From assembly GCF_030867095.1 (NCBI RefSeq), contig NC_081828.1, positions 46,725,434 to 46,789,433 on the forward strand: 64,000 bases of DNA. Reading direction: 5' to 3'. A program made the position numbers and the translations under genes. Below the pieces are notes generated by a model that saw only the letters and a program-made list of their open reading frames with translations, was not told the origin of the DNA and did not search any database. Positions 34,530 to 48,023 of the stretch are shown here, one piece after another. Source of the DNA: Alligator mississippiensis. Its lineage: Eukaryota; Chordata; Crocodylia; Alligatoridae. Position 1 is the first letter of the stretch. The number at the start of each line of letters is the position of its first letter.

Positions 34530-35699
34530 CTGAGGGGAAACAAAGAGAGCTTATCAGTTGTATGATACCAAACATGAGATTTAAATATTCACCCTCTTGA
34601 GCTCACCCACCCCATCCTCAGCTGGCTTCTGCCATGCTCCACACACACCACTGTTACCATCGACTTAAGCATTGCTAGGGGTGCCGGGCAGGATTTTTGA
34701 AGGTACATAATGCACCTAGAGATGCAGATTAGGCCTACTGTTCCTTCCACCGCACGGGGCAGCCTTCTTGCAGAGGAATGCAAATTCCACCACTGGCTTT
34801 GCTCATAACAAGTTGCTCAAATTTGCCTGGTGTGGTCCCTTTTTCATGAGCCGCAGTAATTCTTTATGTAGGTGCTACCATTTTGGTTAGAGGAGACACG
34901 CCTATTTTGTGCCCATGCAGATTAACGTACAAGGGAGGGGACACCCCAAAATTAAAGCCAAAACCTGCAGCCCAATCCTGAAAACAGTTTGAACTTTTTG
35001 GTAACAACTAAAAAATTAAAAAACATCCCAAGTATATAGGACAGGTCTACAGTACTAAAAATTAGACATGCAGCTCACACCCAGCATTGGGTGAGATGTT
35101 TGTGCCTTGGCTCTGCTATTATTACCATTTATTTACACTACTGTACCACCTAGATGCTTCCCTCCTAGATCCGTTCTGTTAGTTGCAAACACAGAACAAA
35201 GACAGGAAACCAGCATTTGGTGCTGATCTTTGTGAGAGCCAAGGCATGCTGCTAGAGCCATGCAGTAGAGCCCTGCCCCTGCTTCTGCTTCTTTTACAGT
35301 CAATTAGGACACTCAGCTATTTGGCACCTATTACAAGTGCTGCCTATGCTACCACGTCATAATGTGAATATACCCTCGACACTAGGTACTGGCCTCTCCT
35401 ATGGGGGCAGGACACATATGGAAACTTGGAGGAAAAATCCCAAACACTGCCTCCCCAGGGAACCTCTCTAAATGCAGCCAGGCTGAGGGTTCTTAGTAAA
35501 TCCCTTCCCATTTAAAAACAGATCTAGGAAAAGGACCCCAGCATCTGAACTGGCCTTGAGCTTTCTGTGAGCATGTCTTCATGCAAAGTCTGCCTGCTTA
35601 GAGGGACACAAACTTGCTGCAGAACTTGGGATGTTAGCTGGCTTCCCTTATTGCCACCACAAACCCCAGGGCATGCTTCCCTTCTTTCCTTTACAGCAG

Positions 35700-36110
35700 G
35701 TTGTTATTAAATAGGATAAAAAGAGCAAACAAATCGCCTCCCAGTGCTGTTTGTCTTAAAGTGCAATTAGAATCTCAAGAAGTGACCTCCAGGGCTTTGG
35801 GATTTATTCTCGCTCAATGATTCTGCCCCTAATTTGCACTCTTTACAAAGGGAGACAAAGCAAAGCAAAACTATTTTTCTATGGGTTTGACCACAAATTC
35901 CAAGTAGGCTCTGGAAGCCCCATCTTTCTGCTTCTTATGTCAGCAGCCCTAGAGATGCTGTGCTTGCAACTTAGCCTACAGCCCTGCCGGCTGTTCAGGG
36001 AGGCAGCGTCAAATGGGGCTCTCACTCTCCTAGCCGTATCCCAGGCTGCAAGCTGGAGCACTCATCTACCTGAACAGTCAGCAGATGTAAATGGGAGGCA
36101 GTGAATAAAG
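35700..36110. promoter_or_regulatory. Possible conserved intronic element
   Basis: A repeat-free block with ATAGGATAAAAAGAGCAAAC, AAGTGCAATTAGAATCTC, TCTCGCTCAATGATTCTG and several CpGs. The case for function is only compositional. Confidence 0.22.
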
Positions 36111-37619
36111 ATGTGGTGCTTTTCTAGCAGAGCCAAATTTTTTTGGCTGTTTGAAGTGGGAAGGGGATATGGGGTTGGCCTCTCCAAGTACAGTATGAGG
36201 GAAGGGGAATGGAAGGTTACTACCCACTCCTTGGCTGCTGCCACTCTTCCTTAGCTGCTTGTCCCCTTTGGAGAGGACCAGATGCTGCACCCAGAATCCT
36301 TACCTCGCTCTGACATTGATTCAGTGCTATGCTCATTAATCCTTCCAAACTCCTGCCTGCACCTGACTTGGCGGCAGCCGCTGTCCTGTTTTAGACATGC
36401 CTGAGCCATCTCTCTCGCATCTCTTCCTCTGCACCTTACCTCTGTAGTGCTTCACTGACGCACAGAATCCATCACTGGCTGTGACAGCCTAACCTAACCT
36501 GGTACTGGAAGACAGTTTCATTTGCAACCCAGAAATACGCCAGGGTGCCACAAAGCGGCTGATGTCAACACCAAGCACACGTCAAGTGCAGGTGGGCCAT
36601 ATGCTGTTACCACCACTGCCTTGGGCAGGGGCAGGTAAGCTGGGCATGCTTCACCAACCCAAATCACTCCAACAATGGCAAGGCTGGCAAGAAATAACAG
36701 CAATGGGAAGAAAGGACACACAGCCACGAAATGCAGGACAAGCATTGCCCACTGAAGCCTCCAGAAGGGCAGGACTCCACAAGAGCGAAATACACACTAG
36801 CTCTGTTGCTGGTATTAGTCATTGCAATGAAAAAATGCCTTTGTGGGGAAGGGGGACTCTCTCATATACACACACAGGCAGGCTATACATAGATTCACAG
36901 TACATATACAAATGATATGGCCAGCCACACACAGACAGAGTAGACAGACAGGCACACACATACTCAAGGGAGGAGGTGACAGAGCAGTTTGCATCTCATG
37001 CAATTCCAGAGGTGTCAGTTCAAGACTGGTTCTGAACTTGAGCTGACAGCCACCCTTGCTATAAATGGGTACCCTAGTCATCTGGACTGTCCAATGCAGC
37101 CAGATGTGCTGCTAGCTGCACCCCACCCCCACTGTACCTTTGGCTCCAGAAACTTAGGCTGCCTTAGCCCCATTGGCCTAATGGGCTGTTAAGCTCAGGC
37201 TCTATTTTAAATACTCATACTCAGCCTATAAGAGACGCCCATACCTACCTTCTTTATACATAGAGATGTGCGCACATACACACACACACGCCATTTTACA
37301 CACTCACAGCCACACTGGGTGTGGATGGCTGCACACACACATGCACACCCGCATATGCATAAGCACATTTGCATACATATGCAGACTGTATAAAGATCAC
37401 TGTATTCCTATTATATACACACAATGTATATACCTTTACAGACAGACACACAAGAACAGATTTTACCCAGACACCCGCTGTCATACATATAATACACACG
37501 AGCGTGCACACAGCCAGAGCAGCACATTGTTTACTGCTTCCCAGAAGATACAGTAGACACTCTTACACATTTCTGACCACTGCAAGAGGCAGCAATTACC
37601 ACAGATTATCAGCCCGACA

Positions 37620-38060
37620 ATGACAGGCTGTGTAAAGAGAGACACTGAGCCAACTCTGCAGCCTGGAGACTGGCATATTCGAGTACACTTAGGACATTAA
37701 TAGCAATTTACGTGCCATCACTGAGGCAAAGCCACAATGGCTCTGTTGGCAGCCTCTTATTTTGAAGCCTGTTATTTGTTGGAGTTACAAGCTATAATCA
37801 CAACAGAAACTTTCAAAACCCTTATCTTCCGTGACGCACCAAATCTATTTCAGAGCCGTAATTGCTATGTCACCAGAGAGTTTGCTGCTTAATGCACTCA
37901 AATGCCATTTAGTGTTTGCAGGGTCATTACAGCTAGCAGATCGGGGGAGGGGAAGGGGGGGTCGTTTAGAACAGGACTACAGTTCCTATTGTGCCAAACT
38001 ATTTTTAGAGGGGGTTTTTTTTTTATTCTATCCACTGATGAAATAAGAAAGTGGGAGAAA
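37620..38060. promoter_or_regulatory. Possible conserved intronic element
   Basis: A repeat-free stretch with homeobox-type sites (TTAATAGCAATTTACGTG, GCCGTAATTGCTATG, GTCATTACAGCTAGC) and retained CpGs (ATTCGAGTAC, TTCCGTGACGC). It is among the most CNE-like blocks in the window by eye. Alignment of PBX1 introns across amniotes would test it. Confidence 0.3.
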
Positions 38061-38430
38061 ATCTTTTATACAATCAATGCCATGCCTTGCTATTTAACAC
38101 CCCAAAGAAATGCTCTGCAAGTCTGGGAAGCTCCCATTCTACTCAGGACTGGCAATTACACATCTTACTTTTTTTAAGTTCTTAGCTCCTATGCCTTCTC
38201 TTTTGTCTAACAGAGAGGCATAGAAAAGTCTGTTTCCATAAGGGTGCTGTGTCCTTATATATAGCCATTCTAGTGAGGAGCTACCATCCAAAACACTGAC
38301 TATCCCCTCAAAACACACTGACAACAAAAATTAATGAGGACTGATATAGCAAAGTATCTGATCCAATGCAGAAAGGGAATTTCCAAGTGAGCTGGATCAG
38401 GCATCAAGGAACTAGAGTACCACATATAAC

Positions 38431-38722
38431 AGTGGTGCTCAACCTTTTTCTCCTTTGGGTTGGATGAGTGGTGTGAGGCTGGCCTGTGTGTGCCTGGATT
38501 AGGCCTCATGCTGCCCCATCCCCAGGTGTCCAATCTAAGGGGCAGGGCCAAGCTATCCAGAGGGCCCCCCATAGGTCCAGAAATTTGACAGCAGGGAAGT
38601 GGAAATTAGTGCTGCAATTGCTCCCCTGAGGCCAAATTTTTGGATCTGTGGGGAGCACTGCACGTTGGATGACATGGGTCCAGAGGTAACATCTAGACCC
38701 CAGGCCAAGGGGTTGAGCTCAC
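38431..38722. mobile_element. hAT-type element, partner of 48024-48415
   Basis: Left end CAGTGGTGCTCAACCTTTTT. The right end, AAGGGGTTGAGCTCACT, is degraded. Internal text CCAGAAATTTGACAGCAGGG, GCTGCAATTGCTCCCCTGAG and GGCCAAATTTTTGGATC aligns with the hairpin core of the element at 48024-48415. No target duplication was seen, perhaps because the microsatellite at 38724 grew at its edge. Confidence 0.65.
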
Positions 38723-38723
38723 T

Positions 38724-38731
38724 TGCTCTCC

Positions 38732-38792
<61 letters not shown>

Positions 38793-38815
38793 CCCCACCC
38801 ACCCACCCACCCTCG
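38724..38815. repeat. Compound (CT)n(CA)n(ACCC)n microsatellite
   Basis: A CT-rich run, then (CA)n, then ACCCACCC-type units, directly following the hAT relic. Confidence 0.93.
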
Positions 38816-39479
38816 TTAGATTGGCAGGAGGAAATTCATCTACTGTGCATGTGCTGGCTGTGGGGGACACGCAGTTTGTGAGCCTTTGAACAGCTGTGCC
38901 GTGGAATTTTGCTGCAGCAACGAGCTCCAATGAGCTCAGAAGCATGGGGATGGGGAATGCCTTAAACAGGTGTGCCACAGAAAATTTGTATTAATGTAAG
39001 CATGCGTTGGGCTGGAAAAGGTTGGGAAACAAAGCTCTAGCCCATACCTTGAGAGCACACAGTCCCATCAGTTTCGAGGCAATTCCCAACCCCAATGGAA
39101 AGCTCAGCCTAAACTTCCTCCCTGAGCTCACCTTTTCTTAGTGTTTCCTGCTACAAACTCCCCTACCATCACTCATGCCTCCTTTATTACCACTTACTTT
39201 TGCCATTAGTGTAATGTAGAGAAGAACTGCTGCAGAAACATATGCATAGACACAGTCCTTGCCACAAGACCTTAGAATGCAAGAACATATACTAAGGGGA
39301 AAACCCCAGAGACATGCCCAGTCCATCAAGTACTGGAGGAACAAGCGTGTCTGGTTGCCTTACTGGAGAAACCATAGCAAAGCTGTCAATAGTAATTTTC
39401 TTCCAATCCATCTCAAGTGGGCCAAGTTGGCAGAAACTGCCGCCCTTTGCCAAGTATACCAACACCCTTGTGTCCAATG

Positions 39480-39650
39480 ATGGCAGATGCCAGGGAGGGT
39501 AATGAACATGTGATAGATCACTCTAGATATACTTGGTTCAATGCTCCCCCTACAAAGCACCCACTTCTACACTGTTGGAGACAGGATACTGGGCTACATG
39601 GACCGTGGGGCTGACCCAACATGGCACTTCTTATGTACTTGTGTAGGGCT
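39480..39650 (+). repeat. CR1/L3-type LINE 3' end
   Basis: TAGATCACTCTAGATATACT, CACTGTTGGAGACAGGATAC, TGGGCTACATGGACCGTGGG and CTGACCCAACATGGCACTTC match the common LINE tail 'ctgttggagacaggatactgggctagatggaccattggtctgacccagtatggc'. Confidence 0.8.
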
Positions 39651-40574
39651 CAGTATGTATGTGCATCTGTCCTCAGAAAAGATGCCACATGGGTGATATA
39701 GCTGCTCTGTGTCCTTAGGATTGAAGTCCTGTCAGTTCAAAAGCAACCTGGCCCAAGTACTCAGGCAGGGAAGGGCTGGGCTTACCAGCAGGCTGGGCAA
39801 AACAATCAGGTTAAATGATCCTTGAAGCAGCTATTTCTAGAATTGTTCCTGCAGGTTCAATGGCACCTTCACAGACAGCAGCATGGGTCTCAGCTTGGGC
39901 TTCCTGCTGGCCTGGAGGCTGTGCTGGGACGTGCAAGGCTGCATTTCAAGTTCCCTCTTCCTCCTGTATCTATTTCAAGAGGTCTTCTTCTTCCCTGCTT
40001 TGTGCAGGAACTGTCTAGAAACCCCCAATTCTGAGCCCAAATGTGATGGGGCATAATCCCTACCCTGTCCTTGACTGGTAAAAAAAAGTTCCAGGGTTAG
40101 TTCCCAAACTCACTCCAAACCTGGTGTTCATCTCAAAATACCCGCAAAACCAAGCCCTCAGCCAAAGCTGCTTCTTCCTGCTTGGTTGCCTCCAGGGTCT
40201 CCCTCCAGCACTGCATGTGTCCTAGCCTTCATGTCCTCAGAAAACCATCCTCACCCACTTCCAAATGCTGTTAATGGGGGAAGTGGGAGGAAGAGGGGTC
40301 CACAAAGACAGCCTACTCCCTTTTATAGTCACACCATATTCAGCCACTTTTATACACTAACACCCTTCTGAACACAGTCACTCTCCATATACAACACTTT
40401 CCCCCTTGTTGCACATAGGGAAGAACTGAAAATCACTCAGCACTGCACTGCCTTAACTTCTCAATGTTACATTATTTAATACCTATCACCATCCAACACA
40501 CAAATAATCCAAAGTCAATTATATGCTGATTATATAGTCTTTCCTTACTGGATCCACAGATTCCTACTCAGAGT

Positions 40575-40790
40575 AGTAATAATGCCTAGCTATTTATACA
40601 GTCCTTTGTATCAGTTATACTCAGTGCATTTGACAAAGCAGGTCTGAATTATAATTTCCAGTTCACAGCAGGGATGTTACTTGCCCAAGGTCACCCAGCA
40701 GGCCAGTGACAGAACTGGGAACAGAATCTAGGTCCCCTGAGCCCCAACCCAGTGACTTACCCATTTCCTTTCCTCATGTACCTTGCAGCT
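40575..40790 (-). repeat. MIR-type SINE, antisense
   Basis: ACTTGCCCAAGGTCACCCAG, AGGCCAGTGACAGAACTGGG and AATCTAGGTCCCCTGAGCCC are the antisense MIR body. The repeat begins near AATGCCTAGCTATTTATACA. Confidence 0.8.
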
Positions 40791-41216
40791 TTTAAGAATA
40801 ACAAATCAGATACTTGCTGCTTAACAAAGCCACTGGTAAATATGCAGATATACACACTGTACTAGATATATATTTATAGGATGTTACATAATGGAACACA
40901 CAGGCAGGTCACAGTTAAAGGTGGTGTGTAGCAGTATGATTTTTAGTCCATGGATGTATGCACTGTGGGTGCATCACTAAACTGATAGGGAAGCAGGAGA
41001 GATGGATCTACAGAGTTGCTCTGCTAACATACTGTGACGACTGCTAGCTAATGTTTGAATGATGGTATTGTTTGGCATGTCTCGTCTGCTGCCTATTAGT
41101 TAATTTATAAATAAAGTATTTTAGCTTGGTAGCTAGGCCCTTGACTAACCTAACAAAGCATTATGGGAGTTTGGCTACCAATTTAACCTATTATTTTACT
41201 CTAACCTACTATGTAA

Positions 41217-41888
41217 TAGGGCTGTATGAGGCTTCAGTCCCCGATTCGAATTGGTGGAGGTTCAGCCCAATTTGGCGGCCAAATCTCCAAATCCAAATTG
41301 AATCAGAGGACCCTTTAATCGCACTGCGATGGTGGGGCGCATGGAGTGTTGCACAGAAGCGCAGGGGGCTCCCAAGCATGCTCAGCAGCAGACCCAGAAG
41401 TGGACCAGAAGCACTTTCAGTGCACTTCTGGGTCTGCTGGGGAGCACGTGGGGGGGGCCCTGTACCCCTCCAGCTCAGTAACTGGTACCTTCTGGGTCTG
41501 GGGGGCACCTGCGGCCAATCACCGAAATCAGGGAGGTGCAGGGGGGGCCCCCAGTGAGCCCAGAAATGGACTGGATACACTTCCAGTCCACTTCCGGGTT
41601 TGCTGCCGAGCACACGGGGGGGGGGGGGGGGCCACACTCCTGTGGGACGCTCCATCCACCCCAGCACTGCAGCATTCACGAGCCACGCTGGTACCTCAAG
41701 GTATGTAGAAGAAAACATTTAAAGCTGTGTCTATGTCTGAATTGCTGATTCTCTGAATCAGCATCAAATCTTCATATTCAGATTTGGCCAAATCGAAATG
41801 GGGACAGTAATCCAAATCAGCGAATCGAATCACTTTCCCCAATTTGGGCGAAATCCAAATTGAATAGGGCCCGCTTCACACACCCTTA
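41217..41888 (-). mobile_element. TAGGG-family long-palindrome hAT-like element, copy 3
   Basis: 672 bp, begins TAGGGCTGTATGAGGCTTCA and ends TTCACACACCCTTA, with a perfect 8-bp duplication CTATGTAA (41209-41216, 41889-41896). It is inserted in the opposite orientation to copies 1 and 2: its left end corresponds to their right end. The GC-rich core carries the same palindromic words, AGAAGTGGACCAGAAGCACT near 41396 and AGTCCACTTCCGGGT near 41585, plus a G14 run near 41618. It lacks part of one arm relative to copies 1 and 2. No coding potential, despite frames of up to 169 codons. Confidence 0.88.
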
Positions 41889-43636
41889 CTATGTAATACA
41901 GACTAAAATAGATATAGAAATAAGAGCACATATCTACATACCTCAAGTTGGTATTCCTTTGCTTTTTGTATTAATAGAGTAACACACTGGAGTAACCCTT
42001 GCTCTAGGGTACAGGGGGCTTTTGTGGGGAAATACCCTGAGGCATTTTTAAATTGTTGTTTTGTATTTAAATTAAGTCTCCATGTGTGAGTCACAGACCA
42101 GTGGAGAGACAAAGGAGGGCTGGGCGTGGGGGGGGGGGAAGAGGAGCCAGCATTGCATTTTAGAACCTCGCAAATAATCCTATCTCCTCTGTTGCAAATT
42201 TTGCACGATTGCCTGGAAGCACTGGAGAAACAGCTGTAGAAACATGAGCATCAAATCTCAGCTTTCTCCACAGGCAGTGCAGAGGTTTTTAAAGGAGTAG
42301 ATTAGATATTTTTGCTGACTCTGCTATTCCCAATGCCTTCCTGCCTCTGGCCTGCTCCACTCCTCACATGCTCCTTCATTGCCATCTTGCAAGCTGGTCA
42401 GTGGCCCACATCCACAAACTCTCCCCCAAAAGTTTTTTTCTTGAATACTACAAGTGCTATAAATATCCAGGTAGGATGTTCAGAAACATTAAGAATTGGT
42501 CTAACTTGGCTGCCATTAAAATCAGTGGTGAAAATCCCTCCGTAGAAGTTACAGGCTTATCCTTTACATATAGAAAATTGGATGGGATGGCAGAAATGGA
42601 CAGATGTGTCGGTGAGTATTTGACTGGAAAGATGAGATGGAAAAGTGAAGCGTACAAGCAGCTTTCAGAATCGTGAAGAGGATCATGATAGTAATAGCTA
42701 ATAGGGTAAATGACAACTTCTGCAAACTTTAGGATATAGAAAGGAGGAAAGTTCTTCTGTAGACTGAGCAAGTCAACAGAAGAGCAACTACTAAGGTCCA
42801 GGAAACATGCTTAAGGAGCAAATATTTGCTCACAGCTCAGCTACTGAATCATATAACTAGCTGAGCTGTACAGAGAAGGGTGCTTGTTTTGCAAAGCATG
42901 CATCCTTTGATGAAGGATGCTCTCTGTCAGCTTCCCATAGGTGCCTCAGCCTGCAAAAATGCACTGCACAACCCATTCCCTGTTGAAAGCAGCTGATGCA
43001 AAATCAATTATACACCACAATATTGACCAAAGACACTATAGGACAAACACTGCCATGTAAATAGAAACGTCTATGAATAATGGTGTTTATAAATAAAAAA
43101 TCTGCACATTAATGAACTTTAAAAATTGGCCGTGTATTAGATTTTTGAATAATCTGTACATAAGTCTGTCCAATTTTCTTTGCTAGAGGGTTCTGGAAAA
43201 AAAAGGTTAGATTCATAAAAGAAATTTCAAAAGGGATTGCTTTAAGATGCTTATAGCTCATTAGCTAATTAACAGATTGATTTGTGTATTTGCAGAGATC
43301 TCATTTTGAACTGAAACACTGTGGGGAAGATGCAATATATTATCCAAATCCAGCCAGTCCTGGCTTAAATGTAAATGTCAGCTCAACTTAACCAGGAAAG
43401 TGCTGTGGGGCTTCCACCATATTATATATTTATTACGCCGATGTAGCTGTGTCCTGCATGGATTTTTCCATCATAACAGGTGCACTCCACTGAATATTTC
43501 ACTTCTTCAAAAAAGTGACTCAATTCATTGCAGGAAAAGTAGCATTTGGGGCTGGGATTTACAAAAGAGGCTGTGGGATTCGTTGTGATATGGACTTCTA
43601 AATTCTTTACACTCCTTTGAATATTCCAGCCTTAAA

Positions 43637-43656
43637 GTGCGTGCGTGCGTGCGTGC
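43637..43656. repeat. (GTGC)5 tetranucleotide repeat
   Basis: Five perfect GTGC units. Alternating purine-pyrimidine and CpG-containing. Confidence 0.92.
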
Positions 43657-44339
43657 CTCTGTCTGGGGCGGAGCATGGGATTTTTTTAAATGAAATCCAA
43701 AAATCACCAACCAGCAGTTGCCAAATGGAAGGCAGGATAACGTCTTCTGCAGAAGCTTTAAGTGGGAGTTTGGGGAAACAGATTCTAATGATCCAAGCTG
43801 GCATTTGGCCATGACACCAGACTATGCTTCTAAAAGAACAGAGACTTTTGAGGCTTGAGCTGGCAGACTCGTGGGGATGTAGGTTCTGAGCCACACTAAC
43901 TCACCTGGAGGTTCTGGTGGCAGGATGTCACCCAACTGGTCATATCTACCCACAATTACCCCAATGTGTAGGAGTGGCTCTACTGTACCATCCCTGTGGA
44001 TGTTACAGCCTGCTTCTCATGGCACAGCAGCCCAGCTTCAAAACATGTTTGGCATCCTAGGGCATAAAAAGAAAGCAGCCCTTACATTCCAGAGTTTGAT
44101 GACGAAAGCTTCCAGAGAGCCTTTATTGGGAAGAGCTTCTTGCACTCTTCCTCCTGCATTCACAGAGTATGGATGGACAGGCTCCAGCCCTTAATAACCA
44201 CCAACCAAATGACTGGGCTAACATCTCACTTAGCATTCCAACATCCTTATGGCCATGCTGAGACACGCATCTGCCCTACTAACAAGGGAGGTCATCATCA
44301 GGACAACTGGTTCCTCACTGTAACAGGACCTCTATCCCA

Positions 44340-45250
44340 TTACTGAGAAGGGGAACAAACCCATGGGGTCTGCCAGCCAAACAAGCCCAGGCTAAGGGAG
44401 GAAAAGACCTGAGCAAGCACTCACCCTCCCAGAGCCAGCAGCAATGGCAATAGCAGGAGCCAGGGGTTACACAGAAACCCTGCAGGGCCAGCAGCAAGAA
44501 GCCACCCTGAAGCTGCCTGTAACAAGCCAAATCAGGAATCATCTGCAAGTGCTTTGGGAAACGGGAGAGCAGCAGGGGGTGGGACAAAGGAACCATATAA
44601 ATACAGGCCCTGCAAGCTGCAGCAGGGAGGAGCTCCTCACCAGGAAGCTGCCAAGGAGGGCTGGTCAGACTGCTGCACTGCCTGGGAGCTACAAGCCAGG
44701 CTGTGCAAACCTATGGGGACATAACCCAGAGCAGGGGTTATGTTGGCACCCAGGGAGGGCTGCCCTGGGTGTCTGCTTACCCACCCTGATGGGGGTGGAA
44801 GATTTTCCTATGTTTAAAGCGACAGCGTACTGATTTTCCATTTCTTGTTGTTAGATTGCCCAGAAGGGAGTTTGTGTTATAACCTGGGGACTTCTCTTTT
44901 GGTTCTAGTTCAGACCAGTGGTTTGGGTTGGGACTGCAAGGGGAGGTATTTGGAAGTCCCATTAGCAACTTAGGGGCACGTACTTGCCTTGAGCCCCTCT
45001 TGGGGCAAGCTCAAGGCATTCTGAGGAAGTACCAAGCCCAGAGCAGGGCAGAGCATGGGGGCCAGCGAGCCTGGAGCCCAGAGCAGGACAGACAAGGCTT
45101 AAGGAGGACCAGGACAAGGCTGGGACCCAGAAGCCTGGTCCACTGCAGTGGGCCTCAGCTACAGGACCCAGCCAATTGAAAAAGGGGCTGAGGTCAAAAA
45201 AGGCTGAGCCCAACAAGCATATACGGGCACCCCAAGACATCTAGTTAGTC
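44340..45250. repeat. Unclassified GC-rich repeat, possibly LTR-like
   Basis: There is a TATA-like ATATAAATACAGG at 44595, then TTGTTATAACCTGGGGACTT near 44872, and reiterated CCCAGAGCAGG(G/A)CAGA words between 45035 and 45095. This recalls reptile LTR sequences, but no terminal TG/CA pair with a duplication was found. The class stays open. Confidence 0.22.
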
Positions 45251-48023
45251 CCTGAACCAGGGGCTGAGACCTAGCTTTGGAAGCCCCAAGGCAGCCTCCC
45301 TCAGATACAAAACATAATATCAAGTCGTGGTGGGAAAGAAAGGGAAGAGCTCCCCAGAAGGGTGGACTAAGCTGGGGCTGAGTGGCCACTCCCTGGGAAA
45401 AGCATCTTGTTACACTCACAAAGAGGGAACCACACACTTTCATTGCTCACAGCCAGGGAGTACTTCACTGAAAATGCAACAGCACAGACTACTGGCACTA
45501 TTATTCAGCCAAACATGCAAATACCTCTAGTGCACATACAAAGACAAATGAACCAGGCCTAACCTGTCGCTTCCTTTGAAGTAGTAGTAGTCTCCATTTT
45601 AACAAATGAGGAAGACAAGGCTGGCAAGGTTCAGGTCCACATTTACAGGAGTAGCCTTAAAGTGCTGAATATGTTGCTTTTTGAATTCATAGATGGTAGG
45701 AAGGGCTCTGATCTAACACACAGGTGTACACAGGTCTGAATACTTGTTTTGTCCAATTTAGGACAGGGACTCCCATGTCCCAGGTGAATGAGTAATTTAA
45801 CCAGCAGGCTAATGGGGTGTCTCTTTTCCTTCTCATTTTCACAGGGACAGACACAGGCATGTCCTCTCATCTTTATTAGAAATTCCATCTGAAAAATCTT
45901 CCTAAAGCAATCTCCTATTAATTCCATATTTCTGCAAAACATTTTTCGTTTTGATGAAATTTTTCAACAGAAAGAAGTTTCATCAAGAACTTTTCAGCTG
46001 GCCCTACCCATTTCATACAAATGTGTTTCACTGACATGCATGGAAAAAAGAGACTGCTCAATAACCATTTGTATTTTGACCCAACACAATGCACCATGTT
46101 AACAGCAAAGTTAATGATAAAATCCAAGAGCTCAGAGTTCCAGTCCTGAGCCTTTGTCTCCAATTCCACCGTTATTGTAACTCCACAGTATTTCCCTAGC
46201 AGAAACAAGTTGGTGTGTTCTGGGGTGTTGGAGCAGGGCCAACTGTTGGAAGAGACTGCTGGGCTGAAACAGTATCATCATTTGGGAAGAACATATGGTT
46301 TCTGAAGTTCTTTGCTCCTCCTCAACGCTGGCAAAGCACAGCACCCAACAGCTCCAACCCTGACATGGTAGGTCCCATCTCTAGGAGTGAAACCAGAATG
46401 GATTGTTTGTGGACTATGCAGTTGTCCTCTCTTCTGCTACTTTCAACCTGCAGACTAGTCTATGGGTCATGGCCACGTCATAATACAGTCCCCACAGGGG
46501 TCATTAACTGATCTTTTCTTGCCTGTCATAGCAGGGCTGCAAACAGTCCACTTAGTTCTGGACACAGTTCTCCAGCTCAAGGTAGAAGGTAAGCTGTAGT
46601 GGAAGCAGAAATTCTGCTCGACTGTCCAAGGCTTGTTTTCTTACCTGTTGCATGACTCAAACTGCTCACAAACTTCTTGTGCTTCAGACGCAGCGCCCCC
46701 ATTCACTCTAAGCAACCCTAAAAGCCCAGCTACTAATACAACTGAATCCTGCATATGCTCAGGTCCCAATTCTGTGACTCAGGCCTACCCTTTCATTAGG
46801 TTATTTGCTATACTGTTTTACCCTGCCCTCTGAGGGCAACTACAACCACAGTTCAGATCATTAGGCACTTGTCTTTCCAGGTTCAAGTCCATGAGAAGTT
46901 TCTCTTTTCCCTGCCCCACAGCCCTTTCTTGATGACACCCATTCACTTTATGAGTCAAAAATCAACTTCATGCTAGCGGTTGGTGATGCTAGTGCCACCT
47001 GGGATATGAAAATCCAGCTGTTTTCTTTCTGCATCAGACATCATTGCTAGTAATAAAGATTTTACAGTTGGGATATAGCTGACGATTTTGGTAATGATGT
47101 ACTGGGAGATAAGAATCCAGCTATTTGAGCTCTGCAGAGCTAACAGGAATAACAACATGGGCTCTGTTACCAAACATAGCAGCTGCAACCACAAAAACAG
47201 ATCTCTGGAGTAAAGAAGGGGCCTCCTGAAACTGATTATCTTGATTACAACGGCATTTCAGGATGCTGTGTTCATAAGGAGATGCAAAATCAATGCACTA
47301 ACAGAGGTGGAAAGACCATGGTGGGGCAGCTTTTCTTACTGCAACTGTCATCACATTATACTATGATATAGCTGGATAACATAATATACCTTGTATTTTC
47401 CAGCCCTCAAAAATCTCTGCAGATCAACTTAGACTTAACAATCCGCCCTAAGCAAGAACTTCACCAACAGTTCTCATTCGGGTCTGATTTCACCTGCCTT
47501 GGAAGGCTTATAAGGACAGTTTAAGATGCAATCAGTAAAGCACAGGTGTATGTATTACTAGCAACTTTCACTCATGCCCTCCTGCCCTGCTTTAGCTTTC
47601 AGATGGACAGGATGTTTTTCTTCACTTCCTGTCTTAAGATCACTGCTATCAAGCAGCTATCAAGTAGCCCCTGGAAAGGGCTGCGTTTCAAAGGGTGGGT
47701 GTCTTGCCTTATATATAGACACAGTTTATTAAACGCTATTAGACTTGATGGGCTGAAAGGAGCGATAGAAATTGCATGGGGATTAGTGATGTGTATAGTA
47801 TCATCGTGTCAGGACTGTCCATGAGACTATTATTCATGGGGGTGGGCAGAAGTGGGAAGAGACCCTTTCCAAACCTGGACTCTGCCTTTACCCCCACCTG
47901 AGACACCTCCAGGTGCATCTGACTAACAAGCAAAAGGCAGTGCTGCGTGTCACTCCAACTAGGGAAACTCCAACAGGACAATATATGTAACGCTGGACAA
48001 CAATACATAACCATTTTTTAATG

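Noticed and set aside
37266-37510. A true long microsatellite
   Set aside because: CA- and ATAC-rich but irregular, so described only as compositional bias within the intron.
38553-38978. 141-codon frame
   Set aside because: It spans the (CT)n(CA)n microsatellite and hAT relic; repetitive peptide.
41126-41748. Frames up to 169 codons on both strands
   Set aside because: Copy 3 of the palindromic element; no coding signature.
44340-45250. Endogenous retrovirus or LTR retrotransposon
   Set aside because: There is a TATA-like box and reiterated words, but no paired LTR, primer site, flanking duplication or gag/pol coding. Kept only as an unclassified repeat.
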